Assembly (NCBI GenBank): GCA_964481035.1
Contig: CAYZSE010000019.1
Span: forward strand, 1-30,444
Direction: 5' to 3'
DNA length: 30,444 nt
DNA from: JAAAPF01 sp964481035
Lineage (GTDB): Bacteria > Pseudomonadota > Alphaproteobacteria > Geminicoccales > Geminicoccaceae
Below are positions 1 to 8,406 of this stretch, one piece after another. The position numbers and the translations under genes are program-made. The notes beneath the pieces are model-generated. The model was not told the DNA's origin, ran no database searches, and saw nothing but the letters and a program-made list of their open reading frames with translations. Positions within the stretch are counted from its first letter, which is position 1. Each line of letters starts with the position of its first letter.

Positions 1-1173
1 CTCTCGGGCAATCGCAACATCGCCTGCGCGACCTGCCATCACCCCCGCTTCGCCACGACCGACGGGGTGGCGCTTGGCTTGGGCGAGGGTGGCATCGGCC
101 TCGGCCCCGAGCGGCGCGTCGATCCCCTGAACCCGCCCGAGCGTCGCATTCCCCGGAACTCCCCGGCGCTCTTCAATCTCGGCGCGCACGAATTCACCGT
201 CCTCTTTCACGACGGGCGGATCGAGGCCGACCCGAGCCGGCCCTCGGGCCTGCGAACGCCGCTGGGCGACGACATGGCCCTCGGCTTTCGCGACGTCCTC
301 GCCGCCCAGACCATGTTCCCGGTCCTCAGCCCGGACGAGATGGCCGGGCACTACGGCGAAAACGACGTCTCGACGGCGGTGCGCCGGGGGCGGATCACCG
401 GGCCCGGCGGGGCCTGGGACATCATCGCCGCACGCGTCGCCTCGATCGACGACTACCGCGTCGGCTTCGCCGCCGTGCATCCCGAGATCGCCGCCGGTCG
501 CCCGCTCGCCTTCGCCGACATCGCCAACGCCATCGGCGCCTTCATCGCCTTCGAGTGGCGCGCGGACGAAAGCCCGTTCGACCGCCACCGCCGCGGCGAG
601 GCGCCGCTCGAGGGCGAAGCCGCGCGCGGCATGGCGCTCTTCTACGGCGAGGCCGGCTGCGCGCGCTGCCACGCCGGGCCCTTTCAGACCGATCACGGCT
701 TTCACGCCATGGCGGCCCCCCAGCTCGGCCCCGGCAAGGCCGAGCGCTTCGAGCGCCACGCCCGCGACCAGGGCCGCTTACGGGTTACCGGCCGCGCCGA
801 GGACGCCTACCGGTTCCGGACACCGAGCCTGCGCAACGTCGTCCACACCGGCCCCTGGGGGCACGCCGGCGGGCACGCCGACCTTCGGGCCTTCGTCGAG
901 GACCACCTCCGCCCGGCGGCGGCGCTCGCCGCCTACGACCGCGCCCAGGCGATCCTGCCCGAGCTTGCGGGCGCCGCCGACTGGCGCGTCATGGGAGACG
1001 CGGCGGAGGTCCGTGCGATCGCCGCCGCCGCCGAGCCACCCGGCCGCGCCCTCGCGCGCGACGAGGTCGACGCGCTCATGGCGTTTCTCGAGGCGCTCAC
1101 CGACCCCGCGTCCCTCGCCGGCCGTCTCGGCATCCCCGCGCGCGTGCCGAGCGGGCTGCCCGTCGAGCGATGA
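1..1173 (+). CDS. Di-heme cytochrome c peroxidase / MauG-family protein, 5' truncated
   Basis: The frame is open from base 1 with no start codon in view, so the N-terminus, including any signal peptide, lies outside the window; 390 residues are visible. Two covalent heme c sites of the CxxCH type are seen: CATCH at bases 25-39 and CARCH at 658-672. Their spacing of about 210 residues fits the two-domain bacterial cytochrome c peroxidase/MauG family. The second domain continues with a segment typical of this family, FRTPSLRNV (about 820-845), followed by TGPWGHAGGHADL. Such proteins are periplasmic and reduce peroxide or perform oxidative protein modification; which applies here cannot be told. 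The gene converges on the FG-GAP gene with only three bases between stops. Family is confident, substrate unknown. Confidence 0.9.
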   Translation, partial: LSGNRNIACATCHHPRFATTDGVALGLGEGGIGLGPERRVDPLNPPERRIPRNSPALFNLGAHEFTVLFHDGRIEADPSRPSGLRTPLGDDMALGFRDVLAAQTMFPVLSPDEMAGHYGENDVSTAVRRGRITGPGGAWDIIAARVASIDDYRVGFAAVHPEIAAGRPLAFADIANAIGAFIAFEWRADESPFDRHRRGEAPLEGEAARGMALFYGEAGCARCHAGPFQTDHGFHAMAAPQLGPGKAERFERHARDQGRLRVTGRAEDAYRFRTPSLRNVVHTGPWGHAGGHADLRAFVEDHLRPAAALAAYDRAQAILPELAGAADWRVMGDAAEVRAIAAAAEPPGRALARDEVDALMAFLEALTDPASLAGRLGIPARVPSGLPVER

Positions 1174-1176
1174 GCC

Positions 1177-2751
1177 TCAGCGCCGCGCGAGGTCGTCGCT
1201 GGCGGTCCGCCACAGCTCGACATGGCGGTTCGCTTTGACCTCGAGCCAGGCGGAGACGGCGCCGTCCGGCCAGCGTACCCTGACCTCGACGGCCGCCGCG
1301 TCGCCGAGGCCCCAGTGCAGCGGGCCGCCGTCGCCCCCGGCGTGCCCGCCGCCGACGGTGATCTCGCGGGTCCGGACCCGGCCGGAGGCGTCGCGGACCT
1401 CGAGCCAGGCGCCGACGGCGAAGGTGTTGGGCCCCGGCTGGCGCAACATCAGCTGCAGCCAGCGACCCGCGGGCTCGGTCGCGTTCTGGTAGACCTCCAC
1501 GGGCGCGCGGCGATTGACGACGACGAGGTCGAGCCGACCGTCGCCGTCGAGATCGGCGAGCGCCGCGCCCCGGGCTCGCTCCGGCGATGCGACGCCGGCC
1601 TCGACCGAGCGCTCGACGAACGGGCCGTCGGCTTGCTGCATCAACAGGTTGTTGGGGTCGGCCATCGCGTTCGACGGCATCTGGTCGACGTTCCCCTTGG
1701 CGATGAAGAGATCCGCGAGGCCGTCGTTGTCGATGTCGCCGAACTCGGCGTGCCAGCCCGTCGAAGGCCGCCCGTCGTCGCCGACATGGGGCCGCTGCGC
1801 GTAGGTGCCCAGGTCGTAGGGCGCCGGGGTGTAGCCGGGCGAGGCGGTGGCGAAGAAGAGCAGCTGGTCCCCCATCGAGGTGAGCACGACCTCGGGACGC
1901 CCGTTCCCGTCGAGATCCTCGCTGGCGATGCCCATGCCCCAGATCGAGATCGGCTCGAAGCCGTCGGCGGGGCCGAGAAGGCGCAGCGGATCGAGCCGCC
2001 ACATCTGCTCGGCACCGCCGCGCACATAGTAGTGGCGATCGTTGGAGACGCGCAGATCCGCCCGGCCGCGCCGGGTCCAGTCGGAAAACAGCATCGACAG
2101 CGCGCAGAAGCCGGGGGCCAACGCAATCGGCGGCCCGTAGCGCTCGCCCTCCCCCTCTCCGTCCCCCTGCGGCCGATGCAGTTCGTTGACGTCGCAAGCC
2201 TCGAACGGCCCCGCCGGGTCGGCCCGGTCGACGTAGTTGCCGACGGCGAGGGTCGGCCGGGTGCGCCCGGGCTCCCAGGTGGCGGCGAAGGCCACCGACC
2301 AGCGATCGCCGCCGACGAAGCCCCAATCCGCGTTGGCGTCGGCAAAGCGGCAGCCGCCCAGTCCGCGCAGGAGCCGGTTGGCGCCGACGCGTAGGACCGC
2401 GAGATCGAGCACGCCGTCGCCGTCGACATCGAGCGGGTAGGCACCGGTCGCGCCTGCGACCACCGGCAGCGCGGCCGTGGTGAAGGCCAGCGGCGCGCCG
2501 GCGCCGGCGGTGGCGTTGACGAAGAGGCGGGCCGGTGCGGTGCCGCCGGCCGCGACGAGATCCAGGCGCCCGTCGCCATTGCAGTCGAGCACGGCGACGC
2601 CGCCACCGACGAAGTGCTCCCAACCGCCGGCGTAGACGTGCTGCACCGGCAGCGCGGCACCGCGCTCCACGAACCGAGGCGCAGCGATCGCGTCGCCACC
2701 GAGCAGCGCCGCGAGAGCGGCACCCGCCCATGACCAGGAACGTTCGCGCAC
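1177..2751 (-). CDS. FG-GAP/VCBS repeat protein with C-terminal ASPIC/UnbV domain (CRTAC1-like), secreted
   Basis: Predicted 524 residues from a GTG at 2751, preceded by a GGAGAG ribosome site about 8 bases upstream; the frame runs further upstream to 2874 but that part is arginine-rich and overlaps the patatin gene, so the GTG is preferred. From it the protein begins with a signal peptide (VRERSWSWAGAALAALLGG, cleavage near GDAIAA). Several Ca-binding-type blades follow, for example DCNGDGRLDLV, DVDGDGVLDLAV, DLDGNGRPEVVL, DIDNDGLADLFI and DLDGDGRLDLVVV, which suggests a seven-bladed integrin-like propeller. The last 90 residues (WLQLMLRQPG, GGGHAGGDGGPLHWGLGDA, VRVRWPDG) match ASPIC/UnbV. 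Such proteins are extracytoplasmic and mostly of unknown function. It lies tail to tail with the heme peroxidase. Confidence 0.88.
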   Translation of the reverse strand: MRERSWSWAGAALAALLGGDAIAAPRFVERGAALPVQHVYAGGWEHFVGGGVAVLDCNGDGRLDLVAAGGTAPARLFVNATAGAGAPLAFTTAALPVVAGATGAYPLDVDGDGVLDLAVLRVGANRLLRGLGGCRFADANADWGFVGGDRWSVAFAATWEPGRTRPTLAVGNYVDRADPAGPFEACDVNELHRPQGDGEGEGERYGPPIALAPGFCALSMLFSDWTRRGRADLRVSNDRHYYVRGGAEQMWRLDPLRLLGPADGFEPISIWGMGIASEDLDGNGRPEVVLTSMGDQLLFFATASPGYTPAPYDLGTYAQRPHVGDDGRPSTGWHAEFGDIDNDGLADLFIAKGNVDQMPSNAMADPNNLLMQQADGPFVERSVEAGVASPERARGAALADLDGDGRLDLVVVNRRAPVEVYQNATEPAGRWLQLMLRQPGPNTFAVGAWLEVRDASGRVRTREITVGGGHAGGDGGPLHWGLGDAAAVEVRVRWPDGAVSAWLEVKANRHVELWRTASDDLARR

Positions 2752-2824
2752 CGCTGAACTCTCCGCCGACGTCGTCCGAGCCGACCGCGTAGCACGCCGG
2801 CACCGGCTTCGCGACGGTCGCCTC

Positions 2825-3880
2825 TCAGGCGGCGTCGGACCTCGCCGGACTGGGGCCGGCGGCGTCGATGTCACCGCTCATCAAGCGACGGTAGTCCAGG
2901 GTCGAGGTAACGCCCAGGTCTGCCTTGTGGGCCTTAAGCCACGCGTCGGCGACACGCCGCCCGATATCCTTGAGGGTCAACAGGAACTGCCACTCGGTCA
3001 AGAACTTGCTGGTGTTGTCGAAGCGGGTGAGGTCGTCGCCGCCGTGGATCATGTGCAGGCGGACGAGCTGGTGCCTCACCGGATCGAGCTCGCCGGCCTT
3101 GATCAGGTCGTTCTTCTGGCCGATCAGGCGCAGATCCTTGATGAGGCTGGAATTGAAGGTGATCTCGCCCATCCGATTGATGATCTCGCGGGCCTCGTCC
3201 GGCGGATCGTCGACGCGCAGCGGGTTGATCTGCACGATGAGCGTGTCGTGGACGCCGGTGAAGTCGTGCATGCGGTCGATCCACGGATTGGCGAGGTAGC
3301 CGCCGTCCCAGTAGAGCTCGCCGTCGATCTCGACGGCGTGGAACAAGGTGGGCAGGCAGGCCGAGGCGAGCACCATGTCGACGGTGCACTCGTGCTCGCG
3401 GAAGATCTTGAGCGTGCCGGTGCGCACGCAGGTCGCGTTGATGAAGAGCTTGACGTCGCGGCTCGCCCGCACCCGCTCGAAATCGACGAACTGCTCGAGG
3501 ATCGGGCGCAACGGGTTCTGGCCCTGGGGATTGAGCTGGTACGGCGAGAACAGCCGGCTCATGAAGTCCAACGCCATGTGCGCCGGCGAGCCGTGCAGCG
3601 AATAGTTGCCGCGCATCTGGTCGTAAGGGGAGCGCTGCAGCGGCGAGGACCGGCCGGCCTCGGAGACGAGCCGCCAGAAGTCCTCGAGCTGGGATCGCGC
3701 CTGCGGGCGACCGCCCTCGAGGATGCCCTCGGCGAGGACGACGCCGTTCATGGCACCGGCGCTCGTTCCGCTGACGCCGACGATCTCGATGTCGTCGTCG
3801 TCGAGCAGCCGGTCGAGCACCCCCCAGGTGAAGGCGCCGTGGCTGCCACCCCCCTGGAGGCCGAGGTTGATCTTGACCAT
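2825..3880 (-). CDS. Patatin-like phospholipase family protein
   Basis: 351 residues, ATG at 3880 with AAGGAG about 10 bases upstream. The patatin hallmarks are all present: a glycine-rich oxyanion segment near the N-terminus (LQGGGSHGAFTWGVLD, residues 8-23), the nucleophile elbow GTSAG with Ser40, and the catalytic DGG triplet with Asp192 (YWDGGYLANP). Together these define a Ser-Asp dyad acyl hydrolase acting on phospholipids or other acyl esters. No signal peptide or membrane segment is seen, so it is probably cytoplasmic or peripherally bound. The length and the unusually polar C-terminal half (LIKDLRLIGQKNDLIKAG) resemble bacterial proteins of the RssA/YjjU type. It follows the TAXI gene by 31 bases and may share its transcript. 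The natural substrate cannot be inferred. Confidence 0.9.
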   Translation of the reverse strand: MVKINLGLQGGGSHGAFTWGVLDRLLDDDDIEIVGVSGTSAGAMNGVVLAEGILEGGRPQARSQLEDFWRLVSEAGRSSPLQRSPYDQMRGNYSLHGSPAHMALDFMSRLFSPYQLNPQGQNPLRPILEQFVDFERVRASRDVKLFINATCVRTGTLKIFREHECTVDMVLASACLPTLFHAVEIDGELYWDGGYLANPWIDRMHDFTGVHDTLIVQINPLRVDDPPDEAREIINRMGEITFNSSLIKDLRLIGQKNDLIKAGELDPVRHQLVRLHMIHGGDDLTRFDNTSKFLTEWQFLLTLKDIGRRVADAWLKAHKADLGVTSTLDYRRLMSGDIDAAGPSPARSDAA

Positions 3881-3911
3881 GTATCGCTCCTTTCGGGCCC
3901 GCGTCGGGGGT

Positions 3912-5285
3912 CTAAGACGTCAAAGCGACGGTCTCGTGACGGTTCTCGCGTATTCTCCCCGCGCGAAGCTCGCCGCGCCGCGACGCCAGCAGCTCGGTCG
4001 CCGACCGCCAGACGAAATCGAAGGTCGGTAGCGTTTCCGTCGCGAGGCGGTCGTGGTCGATGTCGGCGACGACGCGGTGGAAGATCCCGTAGAGCCGATC
4101 CTCCAAGTCGTCGAGCTCGGCCCCGTCGCGGGCGCGGCGCAGCCGCTCGACCAGCTGGGCCAGCTCGCCGTTGTACCGGTCGCCGCGATTCTTGCGCTTG
4201 GCCTCGACCCATCGTCGAACCTGCCAGAGACCCGAGGCGACCAGCACGGCTGCCGACATCGCAAAGGCCATGGGCTCGGCGTACTCGACCACGAAGAGCG
4301 GCTCATCGGCCTCGTAATACGCGCGCGCACCCGGGTGCGCCGGCACGCCGAGCGCCTCCAGCCGTTCCGCTCCCTCCAGCAACGCGGACTGCGGGTGCAG
4401 CTCCGCCAGCGCCGCTCGCCCTTCGTACAGCAGCGCCGTCAGCGCGCGGATCGCGGCCGGCGCGACATCCGCCCCGGCGACGAGCAGCGTCCGGACAGCG
4501 AGGACGTGGAGGTCGTCGGCGGGCGTCGGCGGCCGCCCGACGACCGCGCCGCGCGGTATCACCATGCGCTCCAGGGTGGGGGCGAACATCTGGATGGCCT
4601 CGGCCTGGTCGATGGCGACCAGCGTGATGCCGTCCTGGCGCAGCAAGCGGCGCATCGCTGCGTTGCCGAGCGCGATGACGTCGACGAAAGCATCGACGCT
4701 GCCGTTGCTCAGGGATGCCGCCGCCAGAGGCCGCGAGAGGTACCTGATGTCGACGTCGCCTTCGGCGAAGCCGTAATGCTGGCCGATATGCGCGAACACG
4801 TCGTCGGAACCGCTGCCCCACGGCATGAGGGCGACGCGCTTGCCCGTCAGGTCGGCCGGCGTGGCGATCTGCGCGCCCGCGCGAACGACGAGATGCAAGA
4901 CCTCGGGAAAGACCGCGGCGACCGCGCCGACGCCGGACTCCATCGGCAAATCGCTGCGCACCAGGCCGAGCTGCAGGTTGCCCGACGCCACCGCGTGAAC
5001 GTTCGCGGCAGCGCCAGCGGTTTCGACGACCTCGATCGTGAAGCCCGGCTCGCGGCGCTCGGCGAGCAGCGACAATGCGTGGGCGAAGGCATAGGTCTCA
5101 CTGCCCGCCGTCCCCGCGCCCAATCGCAGGCGCGGCGGCGCGTCGCGCGAGACGAAAGCCCAGACGGCCGCGGTACCGCCGAGCGCCGCCAGGACCAACA
5201 GACCGATGGCTGCGGCGAGCCTGAGGGTGCGGAACAGCGGCCGGGCGCGGGCGACGGCGCCATCGCGTCGGTATGCGCGGACCAT
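3912..5285 (-). CDS. TAXI family TRAP-type solute-binding protein, membrane anchored
   Basis: 457 residues. An N-terminal membrane segment (about 23-45, AAIGLLVLAALGGTAAVWAFV) leads into a periplasmic binding domain of the TAXI type: LRLGAGTAGSETYAFAHALS, then ETAGAAANVHAVASGNLQLGLVRSD, and VALMPWGSGSDDVFAHI. A second hydrophobic stretch near residue 340 (MAFAMSAAVLVASGLWQV) is followed by a charged, probably cytoplasmic tail of about 90 residues. Classical TAXI proteins deliver small organic ligands to a fused TRAP permease, but no DctQ/DctM-type gene is in the window, so this is an orphan subunit. The extra C-terminal membrane segment and tail are known in a subset of the family and may signal or tether rather than transport. 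The ligand is unknown. Transcription is probably driven from the dyad-containing region just upstream (5286-5410). Confidence 0.87.
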   Translation of the reverse strand: MVRAYRRDGAVARARPLFRTLRLAAAIGLLVLAALGGTAAVWAFVSRDAPPRLRLGAGTAGSETYAFAHALSLLAERREPGFTIEVVETAGAAANVHAVASGNLQLGLVRSDLPMESGVGAVAAVFPEVLHLVVRAGAQIATPADLTGKRVALMPWGSGSDDVFAHIGQHYGFAEGDVDIRYLSRPLAAASLSNGSVDAFVDVIALGNAAMRRLLRQDGITLVAIDQAEAIQMFAPTLERMVIPRGAVVGRPPTPADDLHVLAVRTLLVAGADVAPAAIRALTALLYEGRAALAELHPQSALLEGAERLEALGVPAHPGARAYYEADEPLFVVEYAEPMAFAMSAAVLVASGLWQVRRWVEAKRKNRGDRYNGELAQLVERLRRARDGAELDDLEDRLYGIFHRVVADIDHDRLATETLPTFDFVWRSATELLASRRGELRAGRIRENRHETVALTS

Positions 5286-5299
5286 GAGGACGAACCTCG

Positions 5300-5345
5300 C
5301 GAGACGTTTGACCCGAGGGCCTATCCCGCCGGATCAAACACCTCG
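5300..5345. promoter_or_regulatory. Imperfect dyad upstream of the TAXI gene
   Basis: The arms GTTTGACCC (5306-5314) and GGATCAAAC (5331-5339) are complementary at 8 of 9 positions, and outer CGAG (5300-5303) and CTCG (5342-5345) extend the symmetry after a two-base mismatch. The dyad sits 15-60 bases before the start of the TAXI gene. It could be an operator or an RNA hairpin in the leader. No binding protein can be named. Confidence 0.4.
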
Positions 5346-5378
5346 CGCGTGACAACTCGAAGACGCCCTGCTGGCTGT

Positions 5379-5401
5379 CGTCCCCGCCGGTCCGCGGGAC
5401 G
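5379..5401 (-). terminator. Possible hairpin after the polysaccharide export gene
   Basis: Ten bases after the stop codon of the export gene the minus strand can fold CGTCCCGC against GCGGGGACG with one bulged base. There is no run of T after it, so it is at best a weak terminator or an RNA-stabilising hairpin. Confidence 0.28.
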
Positions 5402-5410
5402 GGCGACCTT

Positions 5411-5986
5411 TTAGAAGAAGCTGCTCGGCACGATCACCGTGTCACCGGCCTGGAGAAAGATGTTCTTGTCCATCTCGCCGCCAGCAACCGCTTTATAGTT
5501 GAAGGGGACGTTTATCTGCGGCTCCGACTGCGTGCGCAGGATCTGGATGCGACGCTCGCCGGCGAAGGGCGTCAGGCCGCCGGCGATGCTGAGCGCCTGC
5601 ATGACCGTGATCGGCTGCGAGAGCTGATACTCGCCGGGCCGGTTGACCTCGCCGATGACGTACACGCGGTAGCCCTGCGCCTCCAGCAACTCGACGGTCA
5701 CCACCGCATCGGGGATGAACTGCTCCAGCTGTTGCTTGATGTCGGCGGCGACATCGTCGGGCGACTTGCCGGCGGCCTCGACGCTGCCGACGAGCGGGTA
5801 GGAGACGCTACCGTCCGGCTGGATCCGTGCCTCGCGCAAGAGCTCCTCTTCGCGCCAGACGGAAATGCGGACGACGTCGCCCGGGTTGAGCTGGTAGACG
5901 GGAGGCCCATCGGCCGCGGCGCCCTGCGCCATCGCGGGCTGCGCCGCCGCCAGCAGTAGCATCGCGAGAACGAGTATCCAACGCAT
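5411..5986 (-). CDS. Polysaccharide biosynthesis/export protein (Wza-like, Poly_export plus SLBB)
   Basis: 191 residues with a clear signal peptide (MRWILVLAMLLLAAAQPAMA). A Poly_export domain follows at about 30-110 (YQLNPGDVVRISVWREEEL, IQPDGSVSYPLVGSVEAAG), then one SLBB domain at about 115-185 (YVIGEVNRPGEYQL, TVMQALSIAGGLTPFA, AGDTVIVP). This is the short form of the outer-membrane export channel component that passes capsular or extracellular polysaccharide out of the cell. No cysteine lipobox is seen at the signal cleavage site, unlike Wza, and the C-terminal membrane helix of Wza is missing. AAGGTGAG lies about 12 bases before the ATG. The divergent neighbour makes GDP-mannose, a typical precursor for such polysaccharides, but no polymerase, flippase or tyrosine kinase gene is nearby. 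Confidence 0.9.
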   Translation of the reverse strand: MRWILVLAMLLLAAAQPAMAQGAAADGPPVYQLNPGDVVRISVWREEELLREARIQPDGSVSYPLVGSVEAAGKSPDDVAADIKQQLEQFIPDAVVTVELLEAQGYRVYVIGEVNRPGEYQLSQPITVMQALSIAGGLTPFAGERRIQILRTQSEPQINVPFNYKAVAGGEMDKNIFLQAGDTVIVPSSFF

Positions 5987-6148
5987 CGTCGCTGCTCACC
6001 TTGGCTTGACCCGTTCAGCCCTAGCGCCGGCGACAGGCAATCGTCGGTGGCGCCGCCGAACGGCTACTTCGAGTACGCCTCGTGCCGCTTCCGCGATCGG
6101 ATCGCAAGCGATATTCACCCCTCGCACCCAAATGGTAGGATCTTCGTC

Positions 6149-7495
6149 ATGGATGGGATCGCCAAGCGCGACGACGTCAGCCCGGTCATCCTCGCCGGCG
6201 GGTCGGGTACACGGCTGTGGCCGCTCAGCCGGCGCACCTACCCCAAGCACCTGATCGCTCTCTCTGGCACGCAGACCCTGATGCAGCAGTGCGCCGACCG
6301 CGTCCTCCAGCTCGCGCGGCCGTCACGGATCATCACGGTCGGTGCCGCGGACCAGGCGGGGCTGATCGGCCGCCAGCTCGAAGCGGTCGATGCCGGCTTG
6401 GCGGAAGGTCTGATCCTCGAGCCCGCCGCCCGCAACACGGCGGCCGCCTGCACCGCCGCGGCGCTCTGGGCGCAAGCTCGTTTCGGCGACGACCAGACTC
6501 TCTGGATTTGCGCGGCCGATCACGTGATGGAGGACACCCCGGCGCTGCTCGGGGCCGTCGCCATCGCCGTCGAGGCTGCCGCCGCCGGTCATCTGGTCAC
6601 CTTCGGCATCGCGCCGGCGCACCCCGAGCCGGGCTTCGGCTACATCAAGGTCGGTGCGCCGCTCGCCGCGGTCGACGGCGCGCTCGCGGTCCAACGCTTC
6701 GTCGAGAAGCCCAGCGTCGAGGTCGCGCGCGCGATGCTCGACGAAGGCGGTTATCTCTGGAACAGCGGCATGTTCGTGTTTCGGGTCGGGAGGTTTATCG
6801 ACGAGCTTCGAGCGCACGCGCCCGACGTCCTGGCCGCGACCCGCGCCGCCATGGCCGAAGGCGGCGGCCGGCCGTTCGTTCCGTCGGCGACCTACGCGGC
6901 TATTCGGCCCGCTCCCGTCGACAAGGCGGTCATGGAGGTGTCGGCGCGGGTTGCCGTGGTGCCGTGCGATCCCGCGTGGTCCGACGTCGGCTCCTGGCGT
7001 GCCGTATGGGAGACCCTGCCGCGTGACGCAAGCGGCAATGCCACCCAGGGCGACGTCGTCGTGCACGGCACGCGCGATTGCCTCGTCATGGGGCGCGACC
7101 GCCTGATCGCGGCCGTCGGCGTGCGGGACCTCGCCATCATCGACACCGGCGATGCGCTCATGGTCGCCGCGCGCGACGATTCGACGGCCGTCAAGCAGGT
7201 CGTCGCCGAGCTCACCGCCGCCGCGCGCGACGAGGCGAGCGGCTATCCGATCGCGATCTTTGCCGGAGGCGAACGGCGTCGTCGGTCGCGTGCCGATCGC
7301 GTCGAGGTCGGCGAGCTCATGCTCGAGCCGGCGCGCGAGATCGAGATCTGCGCCGCCGACGACGCCACGGTCCACGTCTTCGGCGGCGACCTGCGTGCCC
7401 CGCTGGTCGTGCCACCCGGCGGGCGCGCCACGCTGCGAAACGGGTCCGCCGCGCCCCAGACTTATGTCGAGGTCAACGCCTCGGTGCGTGATTGA
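6149..7495 (+). CDS. Mannose-1-phosphate guanylyltransferase (GDP-mannose pyrophosphorylase)
   Basis: Predicted 448 residues. The frame opens at 6047, but the ATG at 6149 has a TAGGA ribosome site 8 bases upstream and places the nucleotide-binding motif at the expected distance from the N-terminus. Signature blocks are LAGGSGTRLWPLSRR, YPKHL, LEPAARNTAAA, AADHVM, FVEKPS, WNSGMFVF, PVDKAVME and WSDVGSW. The enzyme makes GDP-mannose from GTP and mannose 1-phosphate in the cytoplasm. ManC/AlgA enzymes of this type usually end in a cupin phosphomannose isomerase domain; here the last 100 residues keep a cupin-like shape but contain almost no histidine, so the metal site, and probably isomerase activity, is lost. 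It is divergent from the polysaccharide export gene, with 162 bases between starts. Confidence 0.92.
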   Translation: MDGIAKRDDVSPVILAGGSGTRLWPLSRRTYPKHLIALSGTQTLMQQCADRVLQLARPSRIITVGAADQAGLIGRQLEAVDAGLAEGLILEPAARNTAAACTAAALWAQARFGDDQTLWICAADHVMEDTPALLGAVAIAVEAAAAGHLVTFGIAPAHPEPGFGYIKVGAPLAAVDGALAVQRFVEKPSVEVARAMLDEGGYLWNSGMFVFRVGRFIDELRAHAPDVLAATRAAMAEGGGRPFVPSATYAAIRPAPVDKAVMEVSARVAVVPCDPAWSDVGSWRAVWETLPRDASGNATQGDVVVHGTRDCLVMGRDRLIAAVGVRDLAIIDTGDALMVAARDDSTAVKQVVAELTAAARDEASGYPIAIFAGGERRRRSRADRVEVGELMLEPAREIEICAADDATVHVFGGDLRAPLVVPPGGRATLRNGSAAPQTYVEVNASVRD

Positions 7496-7566
7496 CGCCT
7501 TGACAGGATGCCCCGTCGTCTCGACCTCCCGACCGGCATCCCTCCTCGCATCGGCGGAGACGTTTC

Positions 7567-8403
7567 GTGCGCATTCCCTCGCTCGTCGCAGCAAGCTTCA
7601 TGGCCGCCGTCGCTCTGCCGGCGCCGGCGCAGGACAACCCGGTCGTCGCCCGGGTCGACGGCCGGGAGATCACCCGCAGCGACGTCCAGCGGGAGGTGGC
7701 GGGACTGCCCGAGGAATACCGCCAGATGCCCTTCAGCGCGCTGTTCGACGCGCTGCGTGACCGCGCCATCGATTCGGCGCTGCTCTCGGGCGAGGCCGAT
7801 CGCCGCGACCTCGCCGACGACCCGGAGGTGCAGGCGGCGCTCGCCGACGCCGAGCGCTTGATCCTGCGCAACCGCCTGATCGAGACCACGGTCGAGGCCG
7901 CGACCGACGAAGCGTCGCTGCGCGCCGCCTACGACGCCCGCAAGGCCGAGCCGGGCTTCGCCAAGGAGGAGGTCAAAGCGCGCCACATCCTCGTCGAGAC
8001 CGCGGACGAGGCCACCCGGCTGATCGGCGAGCTGGACGGCGGCGCCGACTTCGGCGCGCTCGCCGAGGCGCACTCGACGGGCCCGAGCGGGCCCGACGGC
8101 GGGGATCTCGGGTTCTTTCAAAAGGACCAGATGGTGGCACCCTTCGCCGAAGCGGCCTTCGCCATGGACCCCGGCAGCTACTCTGCGACCCCGGTCGAGA
8201 CCCGCTTCGGCTGGCACGTCATTCTCGTCGAGGAGCGGCGCACCGTGACCCCGAGCTTCGAGGACGTCCGCGTCGAGCTGGAAAGCGAGCTCGGGCGCGA
8301 CGCGGTGACCGCGCTGCTCAGCGAGCTGCGCGACGAGGCGTCGATCGAGCGCTTCGACATGGATGGCGCGGCGCTGCCGACGAGCGAGCCGGCACCGGAA
8401 TAG
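7567..8403 (+). CDS. Parvulin-type peptidyl-prolyl cis-trans isomerase (PpiC/SurA-like), exported
   Basis: 278 residues from a GTG with GGAGA about 8 bases upstream. Signal peptide: RIPSLVAASFMAAVALPAPAQ. A SurA-N-like helical region (about 25-110, VVARVDGREITRSDVQREV) is followed by the rotamase domain at about 135-225, with the family blocks KARHILVET, DFGALAEAHSTGPSG, GGDLGFF, MVAPFAEAAFAM and FGWHVILVEERR. It should act in the periplasm as a foldase for exported or outer-membrane proteins. The stop is four bases from the argJ start, so the two genes are almost certainly one operon; this isomerase-ArgJ-MutT order is, from general knowledge, common in alphaproteobacteria. Confidence 0.92.
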   Translation: MRIPSLVAASFMAAVALPAPAQDNPVVARVDGREITRSDVQREVAGLPEEYRQMPFSALFDALRDRAIDSALLSGEADRRDLADDPEVQAALADAERLILRNRLIETTVEAATDEASLRAAYDARKAEPGFAKEEVKARHILVETADEATRLIGELDGGADFGALAEAHSTGPSGPDGGDLGFFQKDQMVAPFAEAAFAMDPGSYSATPVETRFGWHVILVEERRTVTPSFEDVRVELESELGRDAVTALLSELRDEASIERFDMDGAALPTSEPAPE

Positions 8404-8406
8404 CCC

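Noticed and set aside
2927..4627. A 566-codon plus-strand frame opposite the patatin and TAXI genes
   Set aside because: Composition is typical antisense shadow of GC-rich coding DNA; it has no recognisable motif and crosses the gene boundary.
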